Position numbers and translations under genes: made by a program. The notes under the pieces are model-generated. The model did not search any database. It had not been told where the DNA came from and saw nothing but the letters and a program-made list of their open reading frames with translations. From NCBI RefSeq assembly GCF_007830435.1, contig NZ_VLLC01000008.1:55484-119483 (forward strand): a stretch of 64,000 nt of DNA, read 5' to 3'. Each line of letters begins with the position of its first letter. Position 1 is the stretch's first letter. Below are positions 29,589 through 37,543 of this stretch, one piece after another. This DNA comes from Desulfobotulus alkaliphilus. Its GTDB lineage: Bacteria; Desulfobacterota; Desulfobacteria; Desulfobacterales; ASO4-4.

Positions 29589-29962
29589 TTGAAGACTCCT
29601 TTGACCCAGGCATAAACGATGGCAAGGGACAGAATTCCCACGAAAATAACGAATTCCACAATGGCCCGCAGAGGCTCTGCTTCATGGAAAGCCGTGGCTA
29701 CGGGAAAAAGGAAAAGAATATCCACATCAAAGGCCAGAAATATGAGTGCATACAGGTAGTAGGCCACACCATAGCGGAAATCCCAGGCCTTGCCATAGGG
29801 TTCTATGCCACACTCATAATTGGATTCATGGCTCCCGGTGTTTTTTCTCCTCGGTGCCAGCATCCATGCGGCAACAAAAGGTGCAAAGGCCACGGCAAAG
29901 CCCACACCCAGAAAAAGCATGATGTACATATACTCAATGAGAGACTCTTCTTCTATCAGCAT
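29564..29962 (-). CDS. nuoA: Complex I subunit A
   Basis: A three-helix membrane subunit with NESxYECG-type loop [14 protein letters not shown] and [18 protein letters not shown] stretch [14 protein letters not shown]. The start MLIEEES (133 codons including stop) is chosen because AGGGAG lies 8 bases upstream. In-frame ATGs at 30001 and 30103 would add 13 or 47 residues without helices and have poorer ribosome sites. It is the first gene of the operon and follows a strong promoter. Confidence 0.9.
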   Translation of the reverse strand: MLIEEESLIEYMYIMLFLGVGFAVAFAPFVAAWMLAPRRKNTGSHESNYECGIEPYGKAWDFRYGVAYYLYALIFLAFDVDILFLFPVATAFHEAEPLRAIVEFVIFVGILSLAIVYAWVKGVFNWQRKNNS

Positions 29963-30163
29963 TCCAAACACTCCCTGAGCTTCAGGCCTATAATCAGACA
30001 TCAGGACGGCTACAAAATAACCGGGGACACCTGCAGAGTCAATTTTTAAACCGGAATCAAAAATCTGCCTTCTTAAAAATCTGTCTCCCTTATAAAACTT
30101 CATAAAGAAGTTTCATCCTATTGCAGGAACAAAGCCCCCCTGTCAAGGGATTTTCACGCAGTC

Positions 30164-30192
30164 TTATTAGACAGAAACCCGGACTTTGTCAA
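30164..30192 (-). promoter_or_regulatory. Strong sigma-70 promoter of the nuo operon
   Basis: On the minus strand TTGACA (30192-30187) and TAATAA (30169-30164) are exactly 17 bases apart, about 200 bp before the chosen nuoA start. A second TTGACA with a poor -10 lies closer to the gene, near 30145. Confidence 0.65.
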
Positions 30193-30242
30193 ATAAAAGT
30201 TAAGACTTTTCCGCCTTACTCAAATTTAAATAAGGTTAGCCC

Positions 30243-30273
30243 TTGACATCCCAGGTCATGCCCTATCTATATT
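30243..30273 (+). promoter_or_regulatory. Candidate promoter of the DUF169 gene
   Basis: TTGACA (30243-30248) and TATATT (30268-30273) are separated by 19 bases, a wide but tolerated spacing. The -10 end is 61 bp before the start codon. It diverges from the nuo promoter, so the two share a short control region. Confidence 0.45.
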
Positions 30274-30334
30274 AAGAAAAAACAGACTGGCTGATGCCGA
30301 CACAATGCAACGGGTACAAACAAGGAGACACACC

Positions 30335-31111
30335 ATGACCTACAAAGAAGCCCTTGAACTTCTGATTTATTCATACAGACTGGATTTTGATCCTGCGGGG
30401 ATTTTTTTTGTTTCCGGAGAAAAAGACCCGACCACACTTCCCGTCACCCATAAAACAAAAAACAAACTCACCTTCTGCCAGTACACAAGCGCCGTACGTC
30501 AGGCCCGCTATTCCCTTTACCTGCCCAAAGAGCAGCTCCTATGCAAAAATGCCCGGCTTGTTTTCGGATTCAGGGAAATCGATGAGAAAACCGATGAAAA
30601 GGTTCACCTCAAATACCTCATGGACCCGGAACTGTCCCTGCAGGCCGCCCGTGACAAACCCCGTCTGCCATCCGGAAAATTTCAGGGCGTCTATGCAGCG
30701 CCCATAGACACCTTTGACAGTTTCGGACAGGCCCCTGATCTTGTCTATTTCATGGTTCTCCCTTTTCAGGGATACCACATCCTCAATGATTACATGGCTG
30801 CCATGAATAAAACCCATCTCCATTTCCGTCACGCCCCCAATTCTGCGGTCTGCGGCGGATCCGTGTGGAGTCATATAAACCAGACGGCCAATATGAATAC
30901 CATGTGTGCGGGCTCCAAATCGTCAGGAAAAACGGAAATGGCTTACATGAACCTTACCATGCCCGGAAGCCATTTCCTTGCCTCCATGGCGCATCTGCAG
31001 AAAAGAAAAGAAAAAAATGGCGGCGTATCCCTTGTGGGCAAAGGCGATTCAGACTGGCCCGGTCTGGACGCCTGCCAGGGATGCCCCCTGTTCCGCTTTG
31101 ATCCGGCTTAA
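30335..31111 (+). CDS. DUF169 family protein
   Basis: A 258-residue cytosolic protein. The ATG at 30335 is preferred: AAGGAG lies 7 bases upstream, and the ORF extension before it has no such site. It belongs to the DUF169 family (ArCR-like architecture: FDPAGIFFV near the start, then CxxYxxAxR-type CQYTSAVRQARYS, and a cysteine cluster at the end, DACQGCPLF). The family is common in anaerobes and methanogens, but its biochemical role is not established. It faces the nuo operon and is followed by a regulator gene in the same direction after 60 bp. Confidence 0.85.
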   Translation: MTYKEALELLIYSYRLDFDPAGIFFVSGEKDPTTLPVTHKTKNKLTFCQYTSAVRQARYSLYLPKEQLLCKNARLVFGFREIDEKTDEKVHLKYLMDPELSLQAARDKPRLPSGKFQGVYAAPIDTFDSFGQAPDLVYFMVLPFQGYHILNDYMAAMNKTHLHFRHAPNSAVCGGSVWSHINQTANMNTMCAGSKSSGKTEMAYMNLTMPGSHFLASMAHLQKRKEKNGGVSLVGKGDSDWPGLDACQGCPLFRFDPA

Positions 31112-31171
31112 AAACCAGAACAGCCCATAAAAACCCACAATGCAAACTGAATAAATAAGGTTCCGGAAACC

Positions 31172-32572
31172 GTGATTCCAGCCAGTATTCTTATCATCAG
31201 CAGTGATCCAGAAACCCAGTCCATCCTGCAGCAGGCCATAGCCTCAAGATGCAGCTGCCCCACAAGCACTGCTTCAGGAGAAACGGCAGCCCTCCACTGC
31301 TTTGCCCCCCAGAGCCATGAACTTGTTTTCATTGACACCCGGACTGCTGAGCCAGAACTCATGGCCAGACTGTCCGGCATCCAGTCTCCCTTTAAAAATC
31401 ATACCATTGTCCTGCTGAGCCATGACAGGAGGCTCATCCCTGAGATGGCAAATGAAGCACCTGCAGTCTATGAGATTCTGCCATGGCCTTCCTCCGGCGA
31501 ACTTCTTGCTCCCTGTATAGACAGGGCCCTTGAACGCTGTATGCTGATCCGGGAAAAAAAACAGCTGCAGCTCGACTGCCGCTGCCACAGGATTTTTGCA
31601 AAGATTGCAGGCCAGTCCAAAACCATGCAGCAAATCCTCGACAGGATCAGCACCCTGGCCCATGGAAATGAGACCGTATTCATTACGGGGGAATCGGGGA
31701 CAGGAAAAGAGCTGGCCGCCCGCACACTCCACCGCCTGAGTTCCCGCAGCGAAGGCCCCTTCATCCGGGTTCACTGCCCCAGCCTGCCCAAAGAAAGTCT
31801 GGAGCATGAAATTTTCGGCAGGCCCGCAGACCCGGCACCCGCCACAGACAGCCCTGCCTTCCTGAACAGAGCCAGAGGCGGCACCCTTTTTCTCGATGAA
31901 ATCGGAGACCTCACCCCCGAAGCCCAGCAGAAACTTCTCGAATATCTCAAGGGTTCCCAAGCCCCATCATGCGCATCTCCGGAAGTCCGGCTGCTCATTG
32001 CCACCAACCGGGATCTTGAAAAAAAAACCGAAGGCCATGGTTTCAATAAAGAACTCTTTGATGTCCTGCGCACCCGGCATATCCATCTTCCGCCCTTGAG
32101 GAAAAGGCCGGAAGACATCCCGCCCCTTGCCCACTTTATCCTTGAGAAACAGGCATACAAACTGAAAAGATACGGCAGATATATTTCTCCGGAACTGATG
32201 AAACGCCTCATGGCACACCCTTGGGAAGGCAATATCCGTGAGCTGGAAAATACCATTATCCATGGCCTGCTCTTCTCCAGTTCCCAGGAGATAGGTCCCG
32301 ATGATGTCCTGCTGTCCGGCCCCAAACCTTTAGGGCCCTGCTCTGCGGCCCTGCACCAGAATAACTACCGGGATGCCAAGGAAGAGGCCCTCAAGGGCTT
32401 CAATCATATTTATATCGGTCGCCTTCTCAAACGAAGCAAGGGCAACATCAGCCTTGCCGCCAGAGCCTGCGGCCTTGAGCGTCAGGCCCTTCAGCAGATC
32501 ATGAAGCGCTATGACATCTCACCGGTTCCCTATCGTCCGGGAACCGGGTGTGAGGGGGGCTATCCGGAATAA
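31172..32572 (+). CDS. NtrC-like AAA+ regulator with degenerate receiver and no visible GAFTGA loop
   Basis: A 466-residue regulator starting at GTG. Residues 1-125 form a receiver-like domain that keeps the aspartate (FIDTR, D55) but reads LPWP where the conserved lysine-proline is expected. Residues 140-375 form an AAA+ domain with Walker A GESGTGKE (173-180) and Walker B GGTLFLDE (236-243). Between them, where sigma-54 activators carry GAFTGA, the sequence is EIFGRPADPAPATDSPAF. A Fis-type helix-turn-helix (GNISLAARACGLERQALQQIM) ends the protein. Without the loop it may not activate sigma-54 polymerase and could instead work as a repressor or sigma-70 regulator. Confidence 0.88.
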   Translation: MIPASILIISSDPETQSILQQAIASRCSCPTSTASGETAALHCFAPQSHELVFIDTRTAEPELMARLSGIQSPFKNHTIVLLSHDRRLIPEMANEAPAVYEILPWPSSGELLAPCIDRALERCMLIREKKQLQLDCRCHRIFAKIAGQSKTMQQILDRISTLAHGNETVFITGESGTGKELAARTLHRLSSRSEGPFIRVHCPSLPKESLEHEIFGRPADPAPATDSPAFLNRARGGTLFLDEIGDLTPEAQQKLLEYLKGSQAPSCASPEVRLLIATNRDLEKKTEGHGFNKELFDVLRTRHIHLPPLRKRPEDIPPLAHFILEKQAYKLKRYGRYISPELMKRLMAHPWEGNIRELENTIIHGLLFSSSQEIGPDDVLLSGPKPLGPCSAALHQNNYRDAKEEALKGFNHIYIGRLLKRSKGNISLAARACGLERQALQQIMKRYDISPVPYRPGTGCEGGYPE

Positions 32573-32596
32573 GGACCGGATCCTCAGGCAAAAAGA

Positions 32597-32635
32597 ATCC
32601 CCCCTGTTTTCATCTCTCATGGAAACAGGGGGGAT
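32597..32635. terminator. Bidirectional terminator
   Basis: AATCCCCCCTGTTT and AAACAGGGGGGATT form a near-perfect stem of about 14 bp between the convergent regulator (plus) and IscA-like (minus) genes. The flanking A-run (AAAAAG) and T-rich side can serve both strands. Confidence 0.85.
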
Positions 32636-32663
32636 TTATAAAAACGCATGAATGGAATTACAA

Positions 32664-32996
32664 TCAGCAGCCGCAGGAACCGGAGGAGCCGGCAGAGCTG
32701 CATCCGGAGCATCCGCCACCGGCTGCTTCCAGCTTCAGGCTGGAATTCACGGCAAAACCCATACCATTGAAGGCCACTTCAAAGGGCTTTCCCGCTTCAA
32801 ACAGGTCATTCTCCACCACATAGGTGATACCTGCAATCTCAAAACTGGTATCATTATCCTTTTTCTCATCCAGAGCCATGGCCACCATGGGACCACCGCA
32901 GCCACCCCCATGGATAAAAATACGAATGGGCTGGAGTTCCTTACCCTCAAAAAAAGATGCCACTTCCTTCTGGGCTTCCGGTGTTACCGTAAACAT
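32664..32996 (-). CDS. IscA/HesB-like protein with Cys/Gly-rich tail
   Basis: A 110-residue protein resembling A-type iron-sulfur carrier proteins (VTPEAQKEVASFFEG, IRIFIHGGGCGGP, FEIAGITYVVENDLF). The ATG at 32996 follows AAAGGAC; 12 extra in-frame residues upstream have no better site. A canonical carrier uses one cysteine near residue 35 and a CxC near the end. Here the first cysteine sits in GGGCGG, and the end has five cysteines spread over CSGCSSAGSSGSCGC. The tail may bind a metal or cluster. Family membership is likely, but function as a cluster carrier is inferred. Confidence 0.8.
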   Translation of the reverse strand: MFTVTPEAQKEVASFFEGKELQPIRIFIHGGGCGGPMVAMALDEKKDNDTSFEIAGITYVVENDLFEAGKPFEVAFNGMGFAVNSSLKLEAAGGGCSGCSSAGSSGSCGC

Positions 32997-33156
32997 AAAA
33001 AAAGTCCTTTCCCTGCACCCGCAGGACATCATACCCTAAAAAAAGAATAAGAGGAGAAACGGCTTCTCCTGATTCTGCAAAATAGTGCCAGACTTCCTCA
33101 GGGTCAAATATTTTTTTTCAATGAAAAAAACATTTAGAATATAAAAGAAGAACAGC

Positions 33157-33471
33157 CTAGCTTCGCGCCTGTGAAGCAATCCACTCCATGAAAGGTCCGT
33201 GTCCATGGGAAACGTCCAGGGCAAGAATACAGGGGCAATCATAGCTGTGCAGCTCAAGCACTCTGGCTTTCAGTTTCTCGAACATCTCCTTTGTGGTTTT
33301 TGCCACCAGAACCACCTCGGCCCCTTCCTCCGCACGGCCCTCCCATACATAAAATGAGCGGACACCGGGAAAAACATTCACACAGGCCGCAAGACCTTCC
33401 AGAACCAGATTTTTTGCCAGTTTTTCTGCTTCTTCATTACTGCCGGCGGTCATATACACCCACTGAATCAC
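33157..33471 (-). CDS. cutA: CutA-like divalent cation tolerance protein
   Basis: About 104 residues of the CutA1 family, a small ferredoxin-like fold that forms trimers and binds copper or other divalent ions. Conserved stretches are VYMTAGSNEEAEKLAK, AACVNVFPGVRSFYVWEG and VLVAKTTKEMFEKL. The start is a GTG at 33471, since AAAAGGAGG lies 6 bases before it; the TTG at 33477 would touch the ribosome site. The 5' side borders a MITE insertion (33499-33682) that separates it from tcdA. Confidence 0.9.
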   Translation of the reverse strand: MIQWVYMTAGSNEEAEKLAKNLVLEGLAACVNVFPGVRSFYVWEGRAEEGAEVVLVAKTTKEMFEKLKARVLELHSYDCPCILALDVSHGHGPFMEWIASQARS

Positions 33472-33498
33472 AGGCAACCTCCTTTTTCAGATTCGTTG

Positions 33499-33682
33499 GT
33501 ATTCAGCACAATTCTTCTTTGACAAATCGAAAAATTTCAATTAATTGCATAGACAATCGAGCCATTTGTTCGTGACGAAAACGATTGCAACGTCACTCAC
33601 AAACAGCCCGATTACCTTTTGCTGCCAACAAGACCTTGAAATTAAAGAATAATTTTCAGAATAAAATATACTGAATCATTTC
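33499..33682 (+). repeat. IS66-type MITE, copy 2 (184 bp, core-less form)
   Basis: It is flanked by perfect 8-bp direct repeats ATTCGTTG (33491-33498 and 33683-33690), proof of a recent insertion. The left end is shortened (GTATTCAGCACAATTC); the right end reads ATACTGAATCATTTC. Its arms match copy 1 on both sides (TTTGTTCGTGACG and GATTGCAACGTCACTCACAAAC), but the roughly 180-bp central core is absent. This shows that the core is a module within the family. The right end supplies the stop codon of tcdA. Confidence 0.9.
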
Positions 33683-34416
33683 ATTCGTTGAAGAATTCTG
33701 TCCAGAGCAAGACCTGCCAGACGCAGACCAAAGCTTCCCGTCACATGGGCGATGGAGCCCATGGGCTGCCGAATCCGTCCACGGGCCTGTGTCGCTGTCT
33801 CCTCCGTCTCTTCAGGGACCGGGCCTCTGGTGGGAGGCTCCGGGGAAAAAACACAGTCAACGCCTTTTTCTATGCCAAAACGATGCAGGCGACGGCGCAC
33901 CAGCCGGGCCAGGGGGCAATGATGGGTTTCGGAAATATCACAGACCCGTATGGCTCCCGCATCATAGCGGGTGGCAGCCCCCATGCTGCTGGCGATATAA
34001 AGCCTCCGGTGCAGGGCTTCCCGGATGAGCATCACCTTGGAGTTAAGGCCGTCAATGGCATCGAGAACCACATCCGGCTCATTGTCCAGCACACGGTCAA
34101 GGGATGCCCCATCAATGAAAAGATCCAGAACTTCCACGTGACAGTCCGGTGCAATATCTTTTATACGCTTTTGGGCCAGAGACACCTTGGACTGGCCAAG
34201 GGTGGAGTGCAGGGCAAAAAGCTGGCGGTTGATATTGGAAGCCTCCACCACATCAAAATCCACAAGCCTGAGATGTCCCACACCACTTCTGGCAAGGGCT
34301 TCCACGGCAAAGGAACCCACAGCCCCAAGCCCGCATACGGTCACACGGGCTTCCTGCAGACGCCCAAAGGCTTCTTCACCCGTTAAAAGCTGCACTCTGG
34401 AAAAGGATGAACTCAT
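33676..34416 (-). CDS. tcdA: tRNA threonylcarbamoyladenosine dehydratase (E1-like)
   Basis: A 246-residue MoeB/ThiF-type adenylating enzyme. Nucleotide-binding GLGAVGSFAVEALARSGVG starts near residue 31 and is followed by LVDFDVVEASNINRQLFAL. DAIDGLNSKVMLI and SSMGAATRYD fit TcdA/CsdL, which cyclises t6A at position 37 of ANN-decoding tRNAs. The stop codon TGA lies inside the end of MITE copy 2. Removing the element and one duplicate would give RILQRI and stop instead of RILQRMK and stop. The gene overlaps tatD by 4 bp. Confidence 0.93.
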   Translation of the reverse strand: MSSSFSRVQLLTGEEAFGRLQEARVTVCGLGAVGSFAVEALARSGVGHLRLVDFDVVEASNINRQLFALHSTLGQSKVSLAQKRIKDIAPDCHVEVLDLFIDGASLDRVLDNEPDVVLDAIDGLNSKVMLIREALHRRLYIASSMGAATRYDAGAIRVCDISETHHCPLARLVRRRLHRFGIEKGVDCVFSPEPPTRGPVPEETEETATQARGRIRQPMGSIAHVTGSFGLRLAGLALDRILQRMK

Positions 34417-35222
34417 GGATGAAAATCCCGTTCGGAAAGATGGGAAAGAAAACAGCGGCTGTTCATAAAAAGCTGCTCTGCCAGCACATCTTCGGACAGA
34501 TTCCGCAGCCCGGCAAGGGCGCGGAAGGTATGCCTGAGAAAGGCTGGCTGATTGATACCCTTCTGAGCAAAGGGCGGAGGAATATCCGGTGCATCCGTTT
34601 CTATCAGCATTCTGTCAGCAGAAACCGCCTGCACACTGCGCAGCACCTTTTTATTGGCCGTTCTGAGAAGAGAGGCGGAAAAACCCACATGGGCTCCCAG
34701 CCTCTCCACCTCCCGGACCATGTCTGCGGAACCGGACCAAGCATGGAAGGCCCCCCCATGGGGGAGACCACCTTCTTTTTTTAATATATCCAGCATACGG
34801 CCCCAGGCCCTGCGGCAGTGCAGGGAAACCGGCCTCTTCAGATCACGGGCCAGACGAAGCTGGGTGACCAGCACCCTTTCCTGCTTTTCAAGGGTATGGG
34901 GAAAGGCCATGCCGTCAAGCCCTGCCTCTCCGATTCCTGCACCGGGCAAAGAAACCAGCAGATCCCCAAGAACCTTCTCCCATCCGGGTCTGGCCCATTC
35001 CACATAAAAGGGATGAAGACCCAAAAAGGGAATCACCCCCTTCCAGTGCAGGGAAATATCCAGCACAGCTTCCCAGTCATCCTCTGCAGATCCGCAGCAG
35101 ACAAAAAAACCCACACCTGCGGCACAGGCCTCATCCATGAGGGAGGAAAGATTTTCATAGATCCTGCCATCCTGCAGATGGCAGTGGGTGTCCACCAGGG
35201 GAAACATCTTATTTTTTTCCAT
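34413..35222 (-). CDS. TatD family metal-dependent hydrolase
   Basis: A 269-residue TIM-barrel hydrolase with VDTHCHLQD (first metal histidines), a glutamate in GIGEAGLDG, histidines in SLHCRRAWG and GGAFHAWSG, and the final aspartate in LIETDAPDIPP. TatD proteins act as 3'-5' exonucleases or deoxyribonucleases; some are linked to tRNA or D-aminoacyl metabolism. An alternative ATG at 35207 (MFPLVD) lies one base after the stop of the YkgJ-type gene and may be the real start. Confidence 0.92.
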   Translation of the reverse strand: MEKNKMFPLVDTHCHLQDGRIYENLSSLMDEACAAGVGFFVCCGSAEDDWEAVLDISLHWKGVIPFLGLHPFYVEWARPGWEKVLGDLLVSLPGAGIGEAGLDGMAFPHTLEKQERVLVTQLRLARDLKRPVSLHCRRAWGRMLDILKKEGGLPHGGAFHAWSGSADMVREVERLGAHVGFSASLLRTANKKVLRSVQAVSADRMLIETDAPDIPPPFAQKGINQPAFLRHTFRALAGLRNLSEDVLAEQLFMNSRCFLSHLSERDFHP

Positions 35223-35790
35223 GCAGCGAGCGGTGAATGACGAGTTTATGGGCCTTGCCGTAATCCATCACACGGGAGGGATCAAAGCCGCCGGACGCAT
35301 AAAATGTTCTGAAACCCGGCTCATCAAAAAGGTGCAGCACATAGGAGATATGACCGGAATATCCGTTCCAGTCCAGCCGCTGAAGCGCATCCCTGGCCCC
35401 GGCTCCCAGAGAAACGGCCTCCTTGTGAAGTACCGGCCCCCTTTCACTGCAGGGTTCCAGAGAGTAAAGGCGCCTGCATACAAGGGGACGGATGGCATAG
35501 ATGGCACAGGTTCTGTTTTTTCTTAAAAAAGGACAGGAAGCCTTTCTTTCCTGCTTTCGGTTTTTCCTGTCCTTTGCAAGCGAGCTGCGCATTCTGGCAT
35601 GGATATTCTGGGGAAGGGACTCCATGTAGCGCAGAATTCTCAGGCCTTCGAGGGTGTTGATGTCAATGCTGCCCGTACCCGTACAGCATAAAGAGCAGCC
35701 GGGGCCACAGAGTGCCTCTGACATCAGAGGGACCAGACGCTGATCAAGATCCCGGTAGATCTGATCCATGCTTTCAAAAAGAGCCTCCAT
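35209..35790 (-). CDS. YkgJ-type cysteine cluster protein
   Basis: A 193-residue protein with eight or more cysteines. CGPGCSLCC lies near residue 30, followed by CPFLRKNRTCAIYAIRPLVCRRLY, the YkgJ/CxxCxxCC family arrangement that probably binds zinc or an iron-sulfur cluster. The ATG at 35790 is chosen after a GGGGAG ribosome site; 43 extra in-frame residues upstream run into rluA coding sequence. It overlaps rluA by 17 bp and tatD by 14 bp. No enzymatic function is known for certain. Confidence 0.85.
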   Translation of the reverse strand: MEALFESMDQIYRDLDQRLVPLMSEALCGPGCSLCCTGTGSIDINTLEGLRILRYMESLPQNIHARMRSSLAKDRKNRKQERKASCPFLRKNRTCAIYAIRPLVCRRLYSLEPCSERGPVLHKEAVSLGAGARDALQRLDWNGYSGHISYVLHLFDEPGFRTFYASGGFDPSRVMDYGKAHKLVIHRSLHGKK

Positions 35791-36775
35791 AATCTCCCCT
35801 TTCTTCCGTGCACCATGGCCTGAGGTATGCCAGAAGGTTTTCCATGTCTTCGGGCAGGGGTGCCTCAAATGCCATGGCTGCACCTGTGACAGGATGGGTA
35901 AAGCGAAGAAAGCGGGCATGGAGCATCTGGCGTTCCACCTTCAGAAGGGCTGCCCTCATGCGGGTATCCTTCATGCGCTCACCCGGTCTCCGGGAACCAT
36001 AAAGGGTATCCCCGACAATGGGGTGACCAGCATGGGAACAATGCACCCGGATCTGATGGGTTCTGCCCGTTTTAATGTTAAGCAGAAGCCGTGTCAGCCC
36101 CTGATAACGCCCTGTGACAGACCAGAGGGAAAGGGCCTGTCTGCCGCCGCTCACCAGAGCCGCCATTTTTTTTCTGTCCACAGGATGCCGACCGATGGCG
36201 GCATCCATGCACCCCTCATCTCCAGCCAGCTCTCCCCATACAAGGGCCTCGTAGTATTTTTCTGTTTTCCTGTCATGGAACATGGAGACAAGGCGCTCAT
36301 GGGAAAGCTGATGTTTGGCCACCACCATCACACCGGAGGTGTCCTTGTCCAGGCGATGGACAATGCCCGGCCGCACCTCCCCGCCGATACCGCCAAGATC
36401 CGGGCAATGGTGGAGCAAGGCATTGACAAGGGTCCCGTCGGGATGCCCCGGAGCCGGATGCACCACCATGCCTGCGGCCTTGTTCAGCACCAGAAGATGG
36501 GCGTCCTCATGGAGAATATCCAGAACCAGATTCTGGGCACAGAGGGGAGAGGGCCGCATATCCGGAATACGGCCCGTCACCTGCTGCCCTGCCCTAAGCT
36601 TCACCGAAGGGCGGACCCTTTTCCCGTCCACCAGAAAAAAACCATCCTTCACCTGTCTCACAGCAAGGCTTCTGCTTAAGGAATCTATCGCTTCTGCCAG
36701 AAAAACATCCAGGCGTTTTCCATCATGGGTACTGGATACCTCACAACAGAAAACGCCTGCATTTTCAGTGTCCAT
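35774..36775 (-). CDS. RluA family pseudouridine synthase
   Basis: A 333-residue RNA-modifying enzyme, starting at MDTENAG after the carD stop. An S4-like N-terminal domain (GKRLDVFLAEAIDSLSRS) precedes the catalytic domain with HRLDKDTSGVMVVAKH, whose aspartate is the nucleophile. GRTHQIRVH and HPIVGDTLYG complete the set. Length and S4 domain fit RluD (23S rRNA positions 1911, 1915 and 1917), but RluC cannot be excluded. Confidence 0.92.
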   Translation of the reverse strand: MDTENAGVFCCEVSSTHDGKRLDVFLAEAIDSLSRSLAVRQVKDGFFLVDGKRVRPSVKLRAGQQVTGRIPDMRPSPLCAQNLVLDILHEDAHLLVLNKAAGMVVHPAPGHPDGTLVNALLHHCPDLGGIGGEVRPGIVHRLDKDTSGVMVVAKHQLSHERLVSMFHDRKTEKYYEALVWGELAGDEGCMDAAIGRHPVDRKKMAALVSGGRQALSLWSVTGRYQGLTRLLLNIKTGRTHQIRVHCSHAGHPIVGDTLYGSRRPGERMKDTRMRAALLKVERQMLHARFLRFTHPVTGAAMAFEAPLPEDMENLLAYLRPWCTEERGDYGGSF

Positions 36776-36791
36776 AAGCTTCTCTGAGAAG

Positions 36792-37316
36792 TCAGCTGGC
36801 AAACAGATTCTCAATTTCCGTCAGCATGCTCTTTTCATCGGTTTCCTTGGCAAGGCTCAGCTCCTTAAGGAGAAGGCCCTGGGCCGTATCCAGAAGCTTG
36901 CGCTCACCAAAGGAAAGATCCTTGGTCAGTTTCAGGACAAAAAGATCCCGGAAAACCGCTGCCACATCGTAGAGGCTGCCACTTTTTATCTTTTCCATAT
37001 ACTCACGGTAGCGCCGGTTCCAGGTCTGGTTATCCTGCTGGCCGTCCCCCTTGTGGGTCATTACCGCATATACTTTGGGGATATCGTTTTTTTCGATAAC
37101 ATCCCTCAAACCAACATTCGCCACATTGTCCGTGGGAATCATGATAACCATGCCGTTTTCCAGAATTTTCATAATATAAAAATCCTGTTTTTTCCCATTG
37201 ATCTCACGGGACTCTATGGCTTCAATACGACCCACGCCATGGGCAGGATAAACCGCAAGGTCACCGACATGAAACTGCCGTGTACCTTCCTCCAGTGTCA
37301 TTGCCTTTTCTGCCAT
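36792..37316 (-). CDS. carD: CarD family transcriptional regulator
   Basis: A 174-residue protein with the RNA polymerase-binding CarD/TRCF-RID domain at the N-terminus (FHVGDLAVYPAHGVGRIEAIES, then FYIMKILENGMVIMIPTDN) and a helical DNA-binding C-terminal part (WNRRYREYMEKI, LKLTKDLSFGERKLLDTA). CarD stabilises open promoter complexes, especially at rRNA promoters. A clear promoter lies 40-70 bp upstream and the next gene starts 16 bp downstream. Confidence 0.93.
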   Translation of the reverse strand: MAEKAMTLEEGTRQFHVGDLAVYPAHGVGRIEAIESREINGKKQDFYIMKILENGMVIMIPTDNVANVGLRDVIEKNDIPKVYAVMTHKGDGQQDNQTWNRRYREYMEKIKSGSLYDVAAVFRDLFVLKLTKDLSFGERKLLDTAQGLLLKELSLAKETDEKSMLTEIENLFAS

Positions 37317-37357
37317 TTTCTCACCACCATTGTTAGGGGTTTACGCTTTAAAAGTTT

Positions 37358-37387
37358 TTTATATCACAAACTTGACAATGGGTTCAA
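37358..37387 (-). promoter_or_regulatory. Promoter of carD
   Basis: On the minus strand TTGAAC (37387-37382) and TATAAA (37363-37358) are 18 bases apart. The -10 end is about 40 bp before the carD start codon. Confidence 0.5.
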
Positions 37388-37451
37388 CCATTTTAAATAA
37401 AACCTTTCCCCAATGACAATGAAACACCCGTACAACAAGGCTTTTCCATAC

Positions 37452-37490
37452 AAAAAAAATCGGGGCAGACCCATAAGGATCTGCCCCGAT
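37452..37490 (-). terminator. Terminator of hppA
   Basis: ATCGGGGCAGA and TCTGCCCCGAT form a perfect 11-bp stem around a 10-base loop, followed on the minus strand by a run of Ts. It lies 54 bp after the hppA stop codon and before the carD promoter. Confidence 0.9.
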
Positions 37491-37543
37491 TTTTATTTCA
37501 TCTCATTCCTGAAACCCTCCACACAGGTGAAGGGCAAAAGTTA

